Positions 44,950 to 53,453 of a stretch of DNA of 64,000 nt are shown here, piece by piece. Under the pieces are notes generated by a model. It ran no database searches, was not told the DNA's origin, and was given only the letters and a program-made list of their open reading frames with translations. Source of the DNA: Parabacteroides faecis (GTDB lineage: Bacteria > Bacteroidota > Bacteroidia > Bacteroidales > Tannerellaceae); contig NZ_BMPB01000015.1 of assembly GCF_014647375.1 (NCBI RefSeq), forward strand, positions 124,001 to 188,000. Direction: 5' to 3'. A program made the translations under genes and the position numbers. How positions within the stretch are numbered: the first letter of the stretch is position 1; every line of letters starts with the position of its first letter.

Positions 44950-45336
44950 ATGGCTGTAAAGTACAAACTCACGAAAATCAATGACAATATTACCAATAAA
45001 GAGCAGGTGAAGTACTCAGTAACCACCGTAAGCAACGGTAATGTTAATCTCGACGCCCTGGCAGAACAGATGGCCGATGCCAGCACCTTCAACTATGGAG
45101 AAGTGAAAGGAATGATCGAAAACCTGACCCGTATGATTGCATTTCATCTGAAAGATGGCTATACCGTTACAATAGACGGTTTGGGTACGTTCAGTATCAC
45201 CGCCCAACCGAACCGGGAAGTGGAAGTTCCTTCTAAAATACGTGCCGAATCGATCAAATTGAAAAGTATCAGCTTTAAACCCAGTCCGAAACTGAAAGAA
45301 AAGCTGAGTGATATTGAATTCACGAAGCTGAAATAA
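44950..45336 (+). CDS. HU-family DNA-binding protein (Bacteroidales long type)
   Basis: A 128-residue HU-like protein of the Bacteroidales type that begins MAVKYKLTKINDNITNKEQ before the HU fold. The helices NLDALAEQMADASTFNYGEVKGMIENLTRMIAFHL are followed by the beta-arm YTVTIDGLGTFSITAQP and a tail rich in K and S. It binds DNA without strict sequence preference, bending it. Such proteins are often found next to VirE/VapE-family genes in Bacteroidales, and the next gene is one. Confidence 0.88.
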   Translation: MAVKYKLTKINDNITNKEQVKYSVTTVSNGNVNLDALAEQMADASTFNYGEVKGMIENLTRMIAFHLKDGYTVTIDGLGTFSITAQPNREVEVPSKIRAESIKLKSISFKPSPKLKEKLSDIEFTKLK

Positions 45337-45366
45337 TCGTTTATACATAAAGTTTTGGGAATTTAT

Positions 45367-45464
45367 CTGTCATCTGCCACTATTGTTGGTAGATGGCTGA
45401 AAGATATTTTATTAGGTGTGGCAGATGATGAGGTGCTATCTGCAACAGCATCTGTTATCTGTCA
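45367..45464. repeat. GCAGATGA-type repeats upstream of the VapE-like gene
   Basis: CTGTCATCTGCCAC (45367-45380, inverse of GTGGCAGATGACAG), GTGGCAGATGATG (45418-45430) and an inverse TATCTGCAACAGCATCTG stretch (45438-45455) carry the same core as repeats after the gene (47577-47722). They fill most of the 156-base gap between the HU-like and VapE-like genes. Confidence 0.6.
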
Positions 45465-45492
45465 CACACCTCAAATAAAATAAAGGGTATTT

Positions 45493-47565
45493 ATGAAAGT
45501 AACACAAATGAAAGGTGATGGAAAGTCGCTGAAAAATATAGAGTTGGATGCTGTAATGGCAACGATGGCCAATGAAGAGTATAGCAGAGAAATAGCATTG
45601 TTGAGAGAGTCACTGAAAAGCATAATGCCTGGTCGCAAAAATGTCCATGCCGATAAGATCCCTGTTTTACTGTTTGCTGCTAAGTTCAGGAAAAAAGAGA
45701 ATGAACTGTATTTCAGCTCGTACAATGGAGTCGTTTTGGTACAGGTCAATAATCTGGCAGATCGCCGGGAAGTGGAAAAGATAAAGAAATTAGCTTCTGA
45801 AGCTCCGCAGACGCTGGCGGCTTTTACCGGATCAAGTGGGAAAAGTGTGAAAATACTGGTTCTGTTTACCCTGCCGGATGGTTCTTTGCCGCAAACGAAA
45901 GAGTTGGCAGAATTGTTTCATGCAGCAGCCTGCCGGCGTACGGTGAATTATTACCGTGGTCAGTTACAATGTGATATTCCGTTTGAAAATCCGTCTTTGG
46001 AGCAAGGGTGCAGGTTCTCGTATGATCCGGAACTTTATTATAATCCTTCGGCTATCCCATTGACATTGGAGCAACCGATGCAGCTGTCTTCTGAAATTAC
46101 CTACAGGGAGGCGGTTGAGAAAAATGAAGACCCATTACTGCGATTAATGCCGGGTTATGAGCGTAGCCATATTATTTCCCGTTTGTATAATGCCTGTGTA
46201 CAGGATGCGTTGGACAAGACCGGAGGGCTGGATGAAGGGAGAGAGGTCAGGCCTTTTCTGATCCGGTTGGCTGAAAACTGTTTCCATTCGGGTATCCCGG
46301 AAGAAGATGCTGTTCGTTGGACGATGATATACCAGGATCTGACCTTTTTTGAAGAGGAAATAAGGGAAACGATACATACGGCTTATCAATTATCCAGGAA
46401 TTTCGGGAAGAAGTTTATTGTATCCCAGGAACAATTGATGGCTGTTAAAACGGCTGAGTTTATGAAGCGGCGTTATGAATTCCGGCGTAATATGCTGACC
46501 GGGGAGGTCGAGTTTCGTGCCCGCGGATCTTATTATATTCAGTTTGCTCCGATAACAGATACCGTATTGAATAGTATCGGGTTGAATGCTCAGGCGGAGG
46601 GGTTGGCATTGTGGGACAGGGATGTGAAACGGTATGTTTATTCGGATCGCGCACCGGTCTTTCACCCATTGGATGATTTTCTGGATCATTTGCCTGTCTG
46701 GGACGGAAAGGATCATATTCGTGCTTTGGCAGATACATTGCCGACTGCTAATCCGGATTGGCGCGATTTGTTTTATATTTGGTTTCTGAGTATGGTTATG
46801 CATTGGCGCAGGCGCGAACATTTGCATGCGAACAGTTCGTTGCCATTGTTGGTAGGTCCGCAGGGATGCGGCAAGTCTACCTGGTGCCGGAATTTGTTAC
46901 CTCCTTCCCTGCGTCTATATTATACCGATAGCATTGATTTCGGGAACAAGCGAAATGCGGAGTTGATGTTAAGTCGTTTTGCACTGATCAATATCGACGA
47001 GTTCGACTCGGTTAGTTCCGCTTATCAGAGTTTTTTGAAGCATGTCCTTCAAAAGCCGGTAGTCAATGCCCGTCAGCCTTATAAGCGGAGTGTCGATGCG
47101 CTGCATCGTTATGCTTCTTTCATTGCGACCTGCAATAATTACGATTTATTATCCGACCCGACCGGAAGCCGGCGTTTTATTTGTATTGAAATAACAGGTA
47201 CGATCGATCATTCGTCTACGGTAAATTACGAGCAATTGTATGCACAGGCATCAGCCGCTTTAGCTTCCGGAGAGCGTTACTGGTTTACTTCCGAAGAAGA
47301 GTTTTCGACGACAAAGAATAATGAGGCTTTTCAGCAAATGCCTGTCGAAGAACAATTGCTTTTGCAATATTTCCGTCCCGCTTTGCCGGATGAAGATTGT
47401 GAATGTTTTTCTCCGATTGAAATAATCCTTTATCTGCAAAAGATGAGTGGTGTGAAGTTGGGGAATAAACGGTTATCTTATTTCGGTCGCCTGTTACAGA
47501 AAAACAAGTATCCTTCCCGGCGTACCCGACGCGGTACTTGCTATTCTGTCGTAAAAATAAAGTAA
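45493..47565 (+). CDS. VirE N-terminal/VapE-type P-loop helicase-like protein
   Basis: A 690-residue protein of the BT4734/BF3469 type: an N-terminal VirE-like domain (about 20-185, related to primase-like folds) and a C-terminal VapE-type helicase domain with Walker A GPQGCGKST at residues 455-463 and a Walker B-like LINIDEFDS. SFIATCNNYDLLSDPTGSRRF resembles the sensor and arginine region of primase-helicases of mobile elements. These genes are abundant in Bacteroidales and probably come from integrated elements, although no integrase, relaxase or att site is seen here. HU-like neighbour upstream, MATE gene downstream. The biochemical role is not established. Confidence 0.85.
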   Translation: MKVTQMKGDGKSLKNIELDAVMATMANEEYSREIALLRESLKSIMPGRKNVHADKIPVLLFAAKFRKKENELYFSSYNGVVLVQVNNLADRREVEKIKKLASEAPQTLAAFTGSSGKSVKILVLFTLPDGSLPQTKELAELFHAAACRRTVNYYRGQLQCDIPFENPSLEQGCRFSYDPELYYNPSAIPLTLEQPMQLSSEITYREAVEKNEDPLLRLMPGYERSHIISRLYNACVQDALDKTGGLDEGREVRPFLIRLAENCFHSGIPEEDAVRWTMIYQDLTFFEEEIRETIHTAYQLSRNFGKKFIVSQEQLMAVKTAEFMKRRYEFRRNMLTGEVEFRARGSYYIQFAPITDTVLNSIGLNAQAEGLALWDRDVKRYVYSDRAPVFHPLDDFLDHLPVWDGKDHIRALADTLPTANPDWRDLFYIWFLSMVMHWRRREHLHANSSLPLLVGPQGCGKSTWCRNLLPPSLRLYYTDSIDFGNKRNAELMLSRFALINIDEFDSVSSAYQSFLKHVLQKPVVNARQPYKRSVDALHRYASFIATCNNYDLLSDPTGSRRFICIEITGTIDHSSTVNYEQLYAQASAALASGERYWFTSEEEFSTTKNNEAFQQMPVEEQLLLQYFRPALPDEDCECFSPIEIILYLQKMSGVKLGNKRLSYFGRLLQKNKYPSRRTRRGTCYSVVKIK

Positions 47566-47576
47566 AGGGGTGACAG

Positions 47577-47734
47577 GTGGCAGATGCGGTTGCAGATAAA
47601 TAGTTGAGTCTGCAACCGTAAATTCGTTGTTCAATAGTTTGTTATGTGTATTTGTTGCAGATGACAGATGAGATAAGTGAAACATTTGTATGAAAGCTGT
47701 TCGGCATTGTTGTTGCAGATGATACAAATCTGAT
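47577..47734. repeat. GCAGATGA-type repeats downstream of the VapE-like gene
   Basis: GTGGCAGATG (47577-47586), TTGCAGATAA (47590-47599), TGTTGCAGATGACAGAT (from 47653) and TGTTGCAGATGATACAAAT (from 47710) repeat the motif found upstream. The last two share TGTTGCAGATGA exactly, 57 bases apart. Confidence 0.65.
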
Positions 47735-47782
47735 AAAATGCAAACAAATCTGTATCTTTGCATGTCAATATAAGGATGTAAT

Positions 47783-49066
47783 ATGAACAAAAAGATACTT
47801 CAACTAGCAATACCCTCTATTGTCTCAAATATAACCGTTCCTCTATTGGGACTGATCGATGTCGCCATTGTGGGGCATCTGGGATCGGCTTCCTACATCG
47901 GAGCGATCGCAGTGGGAGGGATGCTGTTTAATATAATCTATTGGTTGTTTGGTTTCCTGCGGATGGGGACGAGTGGGATGACTTCGCAGGCATTTGGTAA
48001 ACGTGATCTGAACGAGGTGACCCGTGTTTTGTTGAGGGCGGTGGGAGTAGGACTTTTTATCGCTTTATGCCTGTTACTGCTTCAGTATCCGATTCGGAAA
48101 GTCGCTTTTCTTTTGATAGATGCTACTGCCGAGGTTCGCGAGTTGGCTACGGTTTATTTTAGTATCTGTGTATGGGGAGCACCCGCTGTACTGGGGTTGT
48201 ATGGTTTTGCCGGGTGGTTTATCGGCATGCAGAATTCCCGTTTCCCGATGTTTATCGCGATTACACAAAATATAGTGAATATCGTGGCGAGTCTGGCTTT
48301 TGTCTATCTGTTGGATATGAAGATCGAGGGTGTGGCATTGGGTACGCTGATTGCCCAATATGCCGGACTATTTATGGCTTTACTGCTTTGGCTACGTTAT
48401 TACGGAAGATTGAAAATTCCTTTTCGCTGGCGGGAGATCCTGGGCTGGACAGCTATGCATCGTTTCTTCCAGGTAAATAGCGATATCTTTTTCCGTACGT
48501 TGTGCCTGGTGGCTGTCACAACCTTTTTCACGTCGACAGGGGCGCGGCAGGGAGATGTCGTATTGGCTGTCAATACCTTATTAATGCAGTTATTCACCTT
48601 GTTTTCTTATATTATGGATGGCTTTGCCTATGCCGGCGAAGCGATGACAGGGCGTTATGTCGGTGCACAGAACCGGAATGGATTACAAAGGATGATCCGG
48701 CTATTATTCCGTTGGGGATGGGGTTTATCATTATCCTTTACAATTCTGTATATGATAGGCGGTCAAGGCTTTCTGGGTTTATTGACCAACGACACGACAG
48801 TCATAGAGGCTGCCGGAACTTATTATTACTGGGTGCTGGCTATCCCATTGGCCGGTTTTGCCGCTTTCCTTTGGGATGGCATCCTGATCGGGGCTACGGC
48901 TACCCGCCTGATGCTTTATTCGATGCTGGTCGCTTCAGGAACATTCTTCGTTGTCTATTATCTGTTTTACGGAATAATGGGAAACCATGCATTATGGATG
49001 GCATTCCTGATTTATTTATCGTTACGAGGATTTATGCAATGGATGTTATGGCATTACCATCGATAA
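47783..49066 (+). CDS. MATE-family efflux transporter (DinF-like)
   Basis: A 427-residue, 12-helix multidrug and toxin extrusion carrier of the MATE family, closest in style to DinF. Features include PSIVSNITVPLLGLIDVAIVGHLGSASYIGA at the start, FGFLRMGTSGMTSQAFGKRD and the second-half WDGILIGATATRLM repeat. Coupling to Na+ or H+ and the substrate are unknown. A -7-like TATCTTTG (47753-47760) lies 22 bases before the ATG, so it has its own promoter. Confidence 0.9.
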   Translation: MNKKILQLAIPSIVSNITVPLLGLIDVAIVGHLGSASYIGAIAVGGMLFNIIYWLFGFLRMGTSGMTSQAFGKRDLNEVTRVLLRAVGVGLFIALCLLLLQYPIRKVAFLLIDATAEVRELATVYFSICVWGAPAVLGLYGFAGWFIGMQNSRFPMFIAITQNIVNIVASLAFVYLLDMKIEGVALGTLIAQYAGLFMALLLWLRYYGRLKIPFRWREILGWTAMHRFFQVNSDIFFRTLCLVAVTTFFTSTGARQGDVVLAVNTLLMQLFTLFSYIMDGFAYAGEAMTGRYVGAQNRNGLQRMIRLLFRWGWGLSLSFTILYMIGGQGFLGLLTNDTTVIEAAGTYYYWVLAIPLAGFAAFLWDGILIGATATRLMLYSMLVASGTFFVVYYLFYGIMGNHALWMAFLIYLSLRGFMQWMLWHYHR

Positions 49067-49086
49067 CACCTGCCTTTTTTGAAATA

Positions 49087-49125
49087 AAAAATCCGGATAT
49101 CAAACGATACCCGGATTTTCTTTTT
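49087..49125. terminator. Bidirectional terminator between the MATE and acyl-CoA dehydrogenase genes
   Basis: AAAAATCCGG (49087-49096) and CCGGATTTT (49111-49119) form a stem flanked by A and T runs, serving both converging genes. Confidence 0.85.
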
Positions 49126-49140
49126 TATGAGATGGTTGTA

Positions 49141-50847
49141 TTATGCTTGTCTGTAATACGCCAGATCTTCGCGGTTGAAGTTGTTGATGAAAGATTCGAT
49201 CTTGTCAACTTCTGCCTGGCCGTAGTTGATATATACTTCGGCTGAACGGCGGTAACTGTCGTCTTTGTTGGCATCCTGCAGTAGCAGGTAACCGAAGACA
49301 CAATGAGCGGCAGCTTCTACCATACGGCGTGCCTGGAAGTCGATGTATTCGTTGTCTTTGGTTTCTGTAACCGCGGCAACTACTTTTTCGTACTTGTCAG
49401 TCATTGCTTTCAGCTTGTTCTTCAGACCTTCCAGTTCCGGTTTGTATTCGATGGCTTCGTATTCACGGATCTGAGCCAGGTAAGTACCTGTGGTGACGTG
49501 GCGGATCGCTGCAACCACCTGCAACTGGGTAGTACCTTCGTAGATGTTTGTGATACGGGCATCACGGTAGATACGTTCGCAGGCATAGTCTTTCATAAAA
49601 CCTGAACCACCGTGGATCTGGATCGCGTCATATGCATTCTGGTTGGCATATTCGGTGGTCATACCTTTACCCATCGGTGTATATGCATCAGCCAGTTTGC
49701 TGTATTTCTTCATTTCCTGACGTTCTTCCGGAGTCAGCTTACGTTCTTTGGATATATCGTCCAACGCCTTGTAAACGTCTACGAAACGAGCAGTTTCGTA
49801 AAGCATGGAACGGGAAGCATCCGCTTTGGCACGCATCAGGGCTACCATTTCATATACAGCCGGGAATTCGATGATCGCTTTGCCGAACTGTTTACGCTCT
49901 GTTGCATAGGTATAACCTTCGCGGTAAGCCGCTTCGCTCAAACCTACGGCCTGTGCCATGATACCCAGACGGGCACCGTTCATCAATGCCATTACATATT
50001 TGATCAAACCTAGTTTGCGGTCACCGCAAAGTTCGGCTTTAGCATTCTTGAATACCAATTCGCAAGTAGGGGATCCTTTGATACCCATCTTGTTCTCGAT
50101 ACGGCGAACATTCACACCACCGTTGCGTTTGTCGTAGATGAACATGGACAAACCACGACCGTCGCGTGTGCCTTCTTCGGAACGTGCCAGTACCAGGTGA
50201 ATATCGGCATCACCGTTGGTAATGAAACGTTTTACTCCGTTCAGATACCAGCAATCGTCCTTTTCGCAGTAAGTAGCTTTCAGCATAACAGACTGCAGGT
50301 CGGAACCTGCATCCGGCTCTGTCAGGTCCATCGACATCGTTTCTCCGGCACAAACACGCGGGATATAACGCTGACGCTGGTCGTCGTTACCGAATTCGTA
50401 TAATGTTTCCGCACAGTCCTGCAATCCCCAAAGGTTTTCAAAACCTGCATCGGCACGCGATACCATATCGGCTGCCATGATGTAAGGAACGATCGGGAAG
50501 TTCAGACCGTCGTAACGGCGGGGCATTGCGATACCCATCAGGCCGGCTTTGCGTACGGCATCCAGGTTTTCCTGGGTACCTTTGGCATACGTCACACGTC
50601 CGTTGGCAACAGACGGGCCTTCATGGTCTACGCCCTCAGCATTGGGAGCGATGATCTCACCACAGATTTCACCTACAATTTCCAGTACCTTTTCGTAGCT
50701 GTCCATTGCATCTTCGAAATCCTGAGGAGCATAGTCAAATTTATCCTTGTCGGCATAGCCGCGTTCTTTCAGCTCTACGATCCGCTGCATCAACGGGTGA
50801 TGCAGGTGATGTTTCATGCTGGGATTATCTAAATAAAAGTTAGCCAT
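49141..50847 (-). CDS. Acyl-CoA dehydrogenase family protein
   Basis: A 568-residue flavoprotein of the acyl-CoA dehydrogenase superfamily, longer than the classical 380-residue enzymes because of an added C-terminal domain (about 430-568). FAD- and substrate-site motifs are visible: MDLTEPDAGSDLQSVMLKA, KRFITNGDADIHLVLARS and QIHGGSGFMKDYACERIYRDARITNIYEGT, where the E of YEGT is the expected catalytic base. It presumably passes electrons to the ETF encoded by the two genes before it. Its acyl substrate (butyryl, glutaryl or branched) is not decidable. It starts three bases after the etfA stop. Confidence 0.93.
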   Translation of the reverse strand: MANFYLDNPSMKHHLHHPLMQRIVELKERGYADKDKFDYAPQDFEDAMDSYEKVLEIVGEICGEIIAPNAEGVDHEGPSVANGRVTYAKGTQENLDAVRKAGLMGIAMPRRYDGLNFPIVPYIMAADMVSRADAGFENLWGLQDCAETLYEFGNDDQRQRYIPRVCAGETMSMDLTEPDAGSDLQSVMLKATYCEKDDCWYLNGVKRFITNGDADIHLVLARSEEGTRDGRGLSMFIYDKRNGGVNVRRIENKMGIKGSPTCELVFKNAKAELCGDRKLGLIKYVMALMNGARLGIMAQAVGLSEAAYREGYTYATERKQFGKAIIEFPAVYEMVALMRAKADASRSMLYETARFVDVYKALDDISKERKLTPEERQEMKKYSKLADAYTPMGKGMTTEYANQNAYDAIQIHGGSGFMKDYACERIYRDARITNIYEGTTQLQVVAAIRHVTTGTYLAQIREYEAIEYKPELEGLKNKLKAMTDKYEKVVAAVTETKDNEYIDFQARRMVEAAAHCVFGYLLLQDANKDDSYRRSAEVYINYGQAEVDKIESFINNFNREDLAYYRQA

Positions 50848-50850
50848 ATC

Positions 50851-51870
50851 TTATTTACTGTTCTGTTTGTAATACTTGATCATCTTCGGGATCACTTCTT
50901 CAACCGAACCGTTGATCACATAGTCAGCAATGGTGTTGATCGGAGCGTTCTCGTCGTTGTTGATAGAGATGATAATACCTGCGTCCTGCATACCGGCAAT
51001 GTGCTGGATCTGTCCGGAAATACCGCAAGCGATATAGAGTTTCGGGCGAACGGTCAGACCGGTCTGTCCGATCTGGCGGTCGTGGTCACAGAAACCGGCG
51101 TCGACAGCAGCACGGCTGGCACCTACTTCTGCATGGAGTTCTTTAGCTAATTCGAACAGCAGGTTGAAGTTTTCTTTCGACCCTACGCCATAACCTCCGG
51201 CAACTACGATAGGAGCACCTTTCAGGTTGTGTTTCGCTTTTTCAACGTGACGGTCGATCACTTTTACTACATAATCAGCATCGGATACATATTTTGCTAC
51301 GTCGTGTTTTACCACTTCGCCTTTATAATTGGCATCCAGGATCTCTTTCTTCATCACTCCTTCGCGAACGGTAGCCATCTGAGGACGGTGTTCCGGGTTG
51401 ATGATGGTTGCCACGATGTTACCACCGAAAGCTGGACGGATCTGATACAACAGGTTTTCATATGTGATACCTGCCCGTTTATCTTCGTGAGGACCGATCT
51501 CCAATGAAGTACAGTCTGCAGTCAGACCGCTGGTCAGTGCAGAAGATACACGAGGACCCAGGTCGCGACCGATAACGGTAGCACCCATCAGGCAGATCTG
51601 AGGTTTTTCTTCCTTGAACAGGTTGATCAGGACAGAAGAATGGGGTAATGAAGTGTAAGGGAACAGGCCCGGAGCATCGAACACGTGTACTTTGTCGACG
51701 CCGTAAGGCAGTACCTGGCTTTCTATACCTTCGAGGCCGCTACCGGCAACAACTGCTTCCAGCTGGCAGCCTAACTGATTCGCTAACTTACGACCTTTGG
51801 TCAGAAGTTCGAGACTTACATCGGCAATGGTTGTGCCTTCAATCTCACAATATACAAATACGTTATTCAT
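50851..51870 (-). CDS. etfA: Electron transfer flavoprotein alpha subunit
   Basis: A 339-residue ETF alpha subunit. The N-terminal nucleotide-binding domain is followed by the FAD-binding C-terminal domain with GGYGVGSKENFNL, SRAAVDAGFCDHDRQIGQTG and the signature KLYIACGISGQIQHIAGMQD, ending with INNDENAPI. It forms a heterodimer with EtfB and shuttles electrons from the dehydrogenase to a quinone or ferredoxin partner. Whether it bifurcates cannot be read safely from sequence. The gene is four bases after etfB and three before the dehydrogenase. Confidence 0.95.
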   Translation of the reverse strand: MNNVFVYCEIEGTTIADVSLELLTKGRKLANQLGCQLEAVVAGSGLEGIESQVLPYGVDKVHVFDAPGLFPYTSLPHSSVLINLFKEEKPQICLMGATVIGRDLGPRVSSALTSGLTADCTSLEIGPHEDKRAGITYENLLYQIRPAFGGNIVATIINPEHRPQMATVREGVMKKEILDANYKGEVVKHDVAKYVSDADYVVKVIDRHVEKAKHNLKGAPIVVAGGYGVGSKENFNLLFELAKELHAEVGASRAAVDAGFCDHDRQIGQTGLTVRPKLYIACGISGQIQHIAGMQDAGIIISINNDENAPINTIADYVINGSVEEVIPKMIKYYKQNSK

Positions 51871-51874
51871 AATC

Positions 51875-52783
51875 TTATCCGATGGTATGGTTAGCTAACA
51901 GTTCAACAATCATCTCTTCTATATCCTTATCCGCGCTGGTCAGCGTTTTGCTTTCCTTTGCCTGGAACACGATATTCTGTATAGTCTTTACCTTTGTAGG
52001 TGAACCGGACAGACCGCACTGTGTCAGATCTCCGTTTACATCGTTCACGCTCCATTCCTGGATATTCAGATACGGACGTTTTTCGTAAAGATTTGCATAC
52101 GGCAGTTCGCTCGGAACGTCCGGATGGCAGGCTGTCGGGTGGGCTGCTTTTTCCTGTGCACCCATGGCACGTTTGTATTTCTGTACCAGTCGGGCATTGC
52201 GCGGACGGCAGGGAGCTGCCGAGCCGTTTACTGTGATGACGATAGGCAGCGGACCTTCTACGGTTTCTACGCCTCCGTCGATATGACGTTTAACGGTGAT
52301 ACGGCGTGCTGCTTCATCCACATTCTGGATTTCTTCAGCGTAAGTGATCTGTGTCAATCCCAGCTTTTCTGCTACCTGGGGACCAACCTGTGCTGTATCT
52401 CCGTCGATAGCCTGACGGCCACCGATGATGATGTCATAATCATTAATTTTTTTGATAGCCGTAGCCAAAGCGTATGAAGTAGCCAGTGTATCGGCTCCGG
52501 CAAAGGCGCGGTCGGTTAACAAAAAGCCGCCGTCTGCTCCGCGGTATAAACCTTCACGGATAATTTCGGCGGCACGTCCCGGGCCCATAGTCAGTAATGT
52601 AACAGTTGATCCGGGGTAGGCATCTTTCAGGCGCAGAGCCTGTTCCAATGCGTTCAGGTCTTCCGGGTTAAAGATGGCGGGAAGTGCGGCACGGTTTACC
52701 GTGCCGTCTTCTTTCATCGCATCCTTTCCCACGTTGCGTGTGTCCGGAACCTGCTTCGCTAAAACAATAATTCTTAAACTCAT
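51875..52783 (-). CDS. etfB: Electron transfer flavoprotein beta subunit
   Basis: A 302-residue ETF beta subunit, with the expected start SLRIIVLAKQVPDT and the core MGPGRAAEIIREGLYRGADGGFLLTDRAFAGADTLATSYALA. It is longer than the usual 255-260 residues because of a C-terminal extension (after about 250) that would embrace EtfA. It is the first gene of the etfB-etfA-acd operon, which has a recognisable promoter (52853-52882) and a dyad near its transcription start. Confidence 0.94.
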   Translation of the reverse strand: MSLRIIVLAKQVPDTRNVGKDAMKEDGTVNRAALPAIFNPEDLNALEQALRLKDAYPGSTVTLLTMGPGRAAEIIREGLYRGADGGFLLTDRAFAGADTLATSYALATAIKKINDYDIIIGGRQAIDGDTAQVGPQVAEKLGLTQITYAEEIQNVDEAARRITVKRHIDGGVETVEGPLPIVITVNGSAAPCRPRNARLVQKYKRAMGAQEKAAHPTACHPDVPSELPYANLYEKRPYLNIQEWSVNDVNGDLTQCGLSGSPTKVKTIQNIVFQAKESKTLTSADKDIEEMIVELLANHTIG

Positions 52784-52823
52784 ATTAAATAGGAATATTA
52801 GATTTCTATTGTCTGAAAATTAT

Positions 52824-52849
52824 TCGGTAATTAGTAAAAAAATTACCGA
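52824..52849. promoter_or_regulatory. Perfect dyad TCGGTAATT-N8-AATTACCGA over the etfB transcription start
   Basis: The two nine-base arms (52824-52832 and 52841-52849) are exact inverse copies. On the minus strand they lie three bases downstream of the -7 element, spanning the expected transcription start, a place where repressors bind. No regulator is identified. Confidence 0.6.
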
Positions 52850-52852
52850 TTG

Positions 52853-52882
52853 CAAAAGTAGTCAAACATTCTTTATATCAAA
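52853..52882 (-). promoter_or_regulatory. Promoter of the etfB-etfA-acd operon
   Basis: On the minus strand TTTG (52879-52882), an 18-base spacer and TACTTTTG (52853-52860) fit the Bacteroidetes promoter consensus. The ATG is 70 bases downstream. Confidence 0.7.
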
Positions 52883-52952
52883 CAACTTTAACCTGAAATG
52901 TGCACACTTTAGGGTTTTTTGAGCACTCTGAGACAGGTTTTTTCATATATTC

Positions 52953-52983
52953 TTTGTTGTGTAGATGATTAATTTTACCTTTG
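52953..52983 (+). promoter_or_regulatory. Promoter of the small membrane protein pair
   Basis: TTTG (52953-52956), a 19-base spacer and TACCTTTG (52976-52983) match the consensus exactly; the ATG is 22 bases downstream. Confidence 0.75.
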
Positions 52984-53004
52984 AATCGATAAAAATCTTA
53001 GCAT

Positions 53005-53247
53005 ATGGGAAAATGGAGTTTTCAACAGGAATTGAAGCGAGAGGAAAAGGAACTGAATATAGTTCGAAAAGAGAATCTCTGCAAGTTTGTTTATGATTTG
53101 GCAAAATTAATTTTTGCGGGTATTGTGATTGGAGGTGTTGTTCCATTGTATGGAAATCCTCAGAATCATATTCAATGGTATATTGTTCTGGGAGGTGTGT
53201 TTGGAACTATAGTATTGGCTTTATTTGCGAATAAAATTTTAAAATAG
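53005..53247 (+). CDS. Small membrane protein (possibly DUF6722 type)
   Basis: An 80-residue protein with a charged amphipathic N-terminus (QQELKREEKELNIVRKENL) and two predicted membrane helices (about 27-48 and 57-77). It resembles the small Bacteroidales proteins grouped as DUF6722, though I am not certain of the family. It has a near-perfect promoter of its own and is followed after five bases by a 35-residue hydrophobic protein, suggesting a two-protein membrane unit. Function unknown. Confidence 0.75.
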   Translation: MGKWSFQQELKREEKELNIVRKENLCKFVYDLAKLIFAGIVIGGVVPLYGNPQNHIQWYIVLGGVFGTIVLALFANKILK

Positions 53248-53252
53248 AAGGT

Positions 53253-53360
53253 ATGACAACATTAGGATTTCTTTTTATTGTTGTAGATGTCATTGTGGTA
53301 ATTTTGCTTCTTTGGACATCCTACACGAAGTCCGGGAAAAGATGGATAAAGAACTTGTAA
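53253..53360 (+). CDS. 35-residue single-helix membrane peptide
   Basis: ATG at 53253, five bases after the preceding stop, opens a frame of 35 codons ending TAA at 53358-53360. The product has one strong hydrophobic helix (FLFIVVDVIVVILLLWTSY) and a basic tail (TKSGKRWIKNL), like regulatory single-pass peptides. A bidirectional terminator follows 27 bases later, so the pair 53005-53360 forms one transcript. Being so short it would be missed by most gene callers; the tight coupling, positive-inside tail and bounded transcript support it. Confidence 0.65.
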   Translation: MTTLGFLFIVVDVIVVILLLWTSYTKSGKRWIKNL

Positions 53361-53387
53361 CCGGTTTTTTCGGTGAAGTATGTATAC

Positions 53388-53429
53388 AGAGAGACTATGT
53401 CAAGAATAACATAGTCTCTCTTCTTTTTA
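53388..53429. terminator. Bidirectional terminator after the small membrane proteins
   Basis: AGAGAGACTATG (53388-53399) pairs perfectly with 53410-53421 across a ten-base loop and is followed by TCTTTTT. It also serves the converging POT-like gene. Confidence 0.88.
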
Positions 53430-53453
53430 ATAAAATTATTTGTTTCTTTTTTC

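Noticed and set aside
45493-49066. Intact prophage or integrative element around the VapE-like gene
   Set aside because: There are no integrase, relaxase, capsid or att sequences; only the helicase-like gene, the HU-like gene and short repeats.
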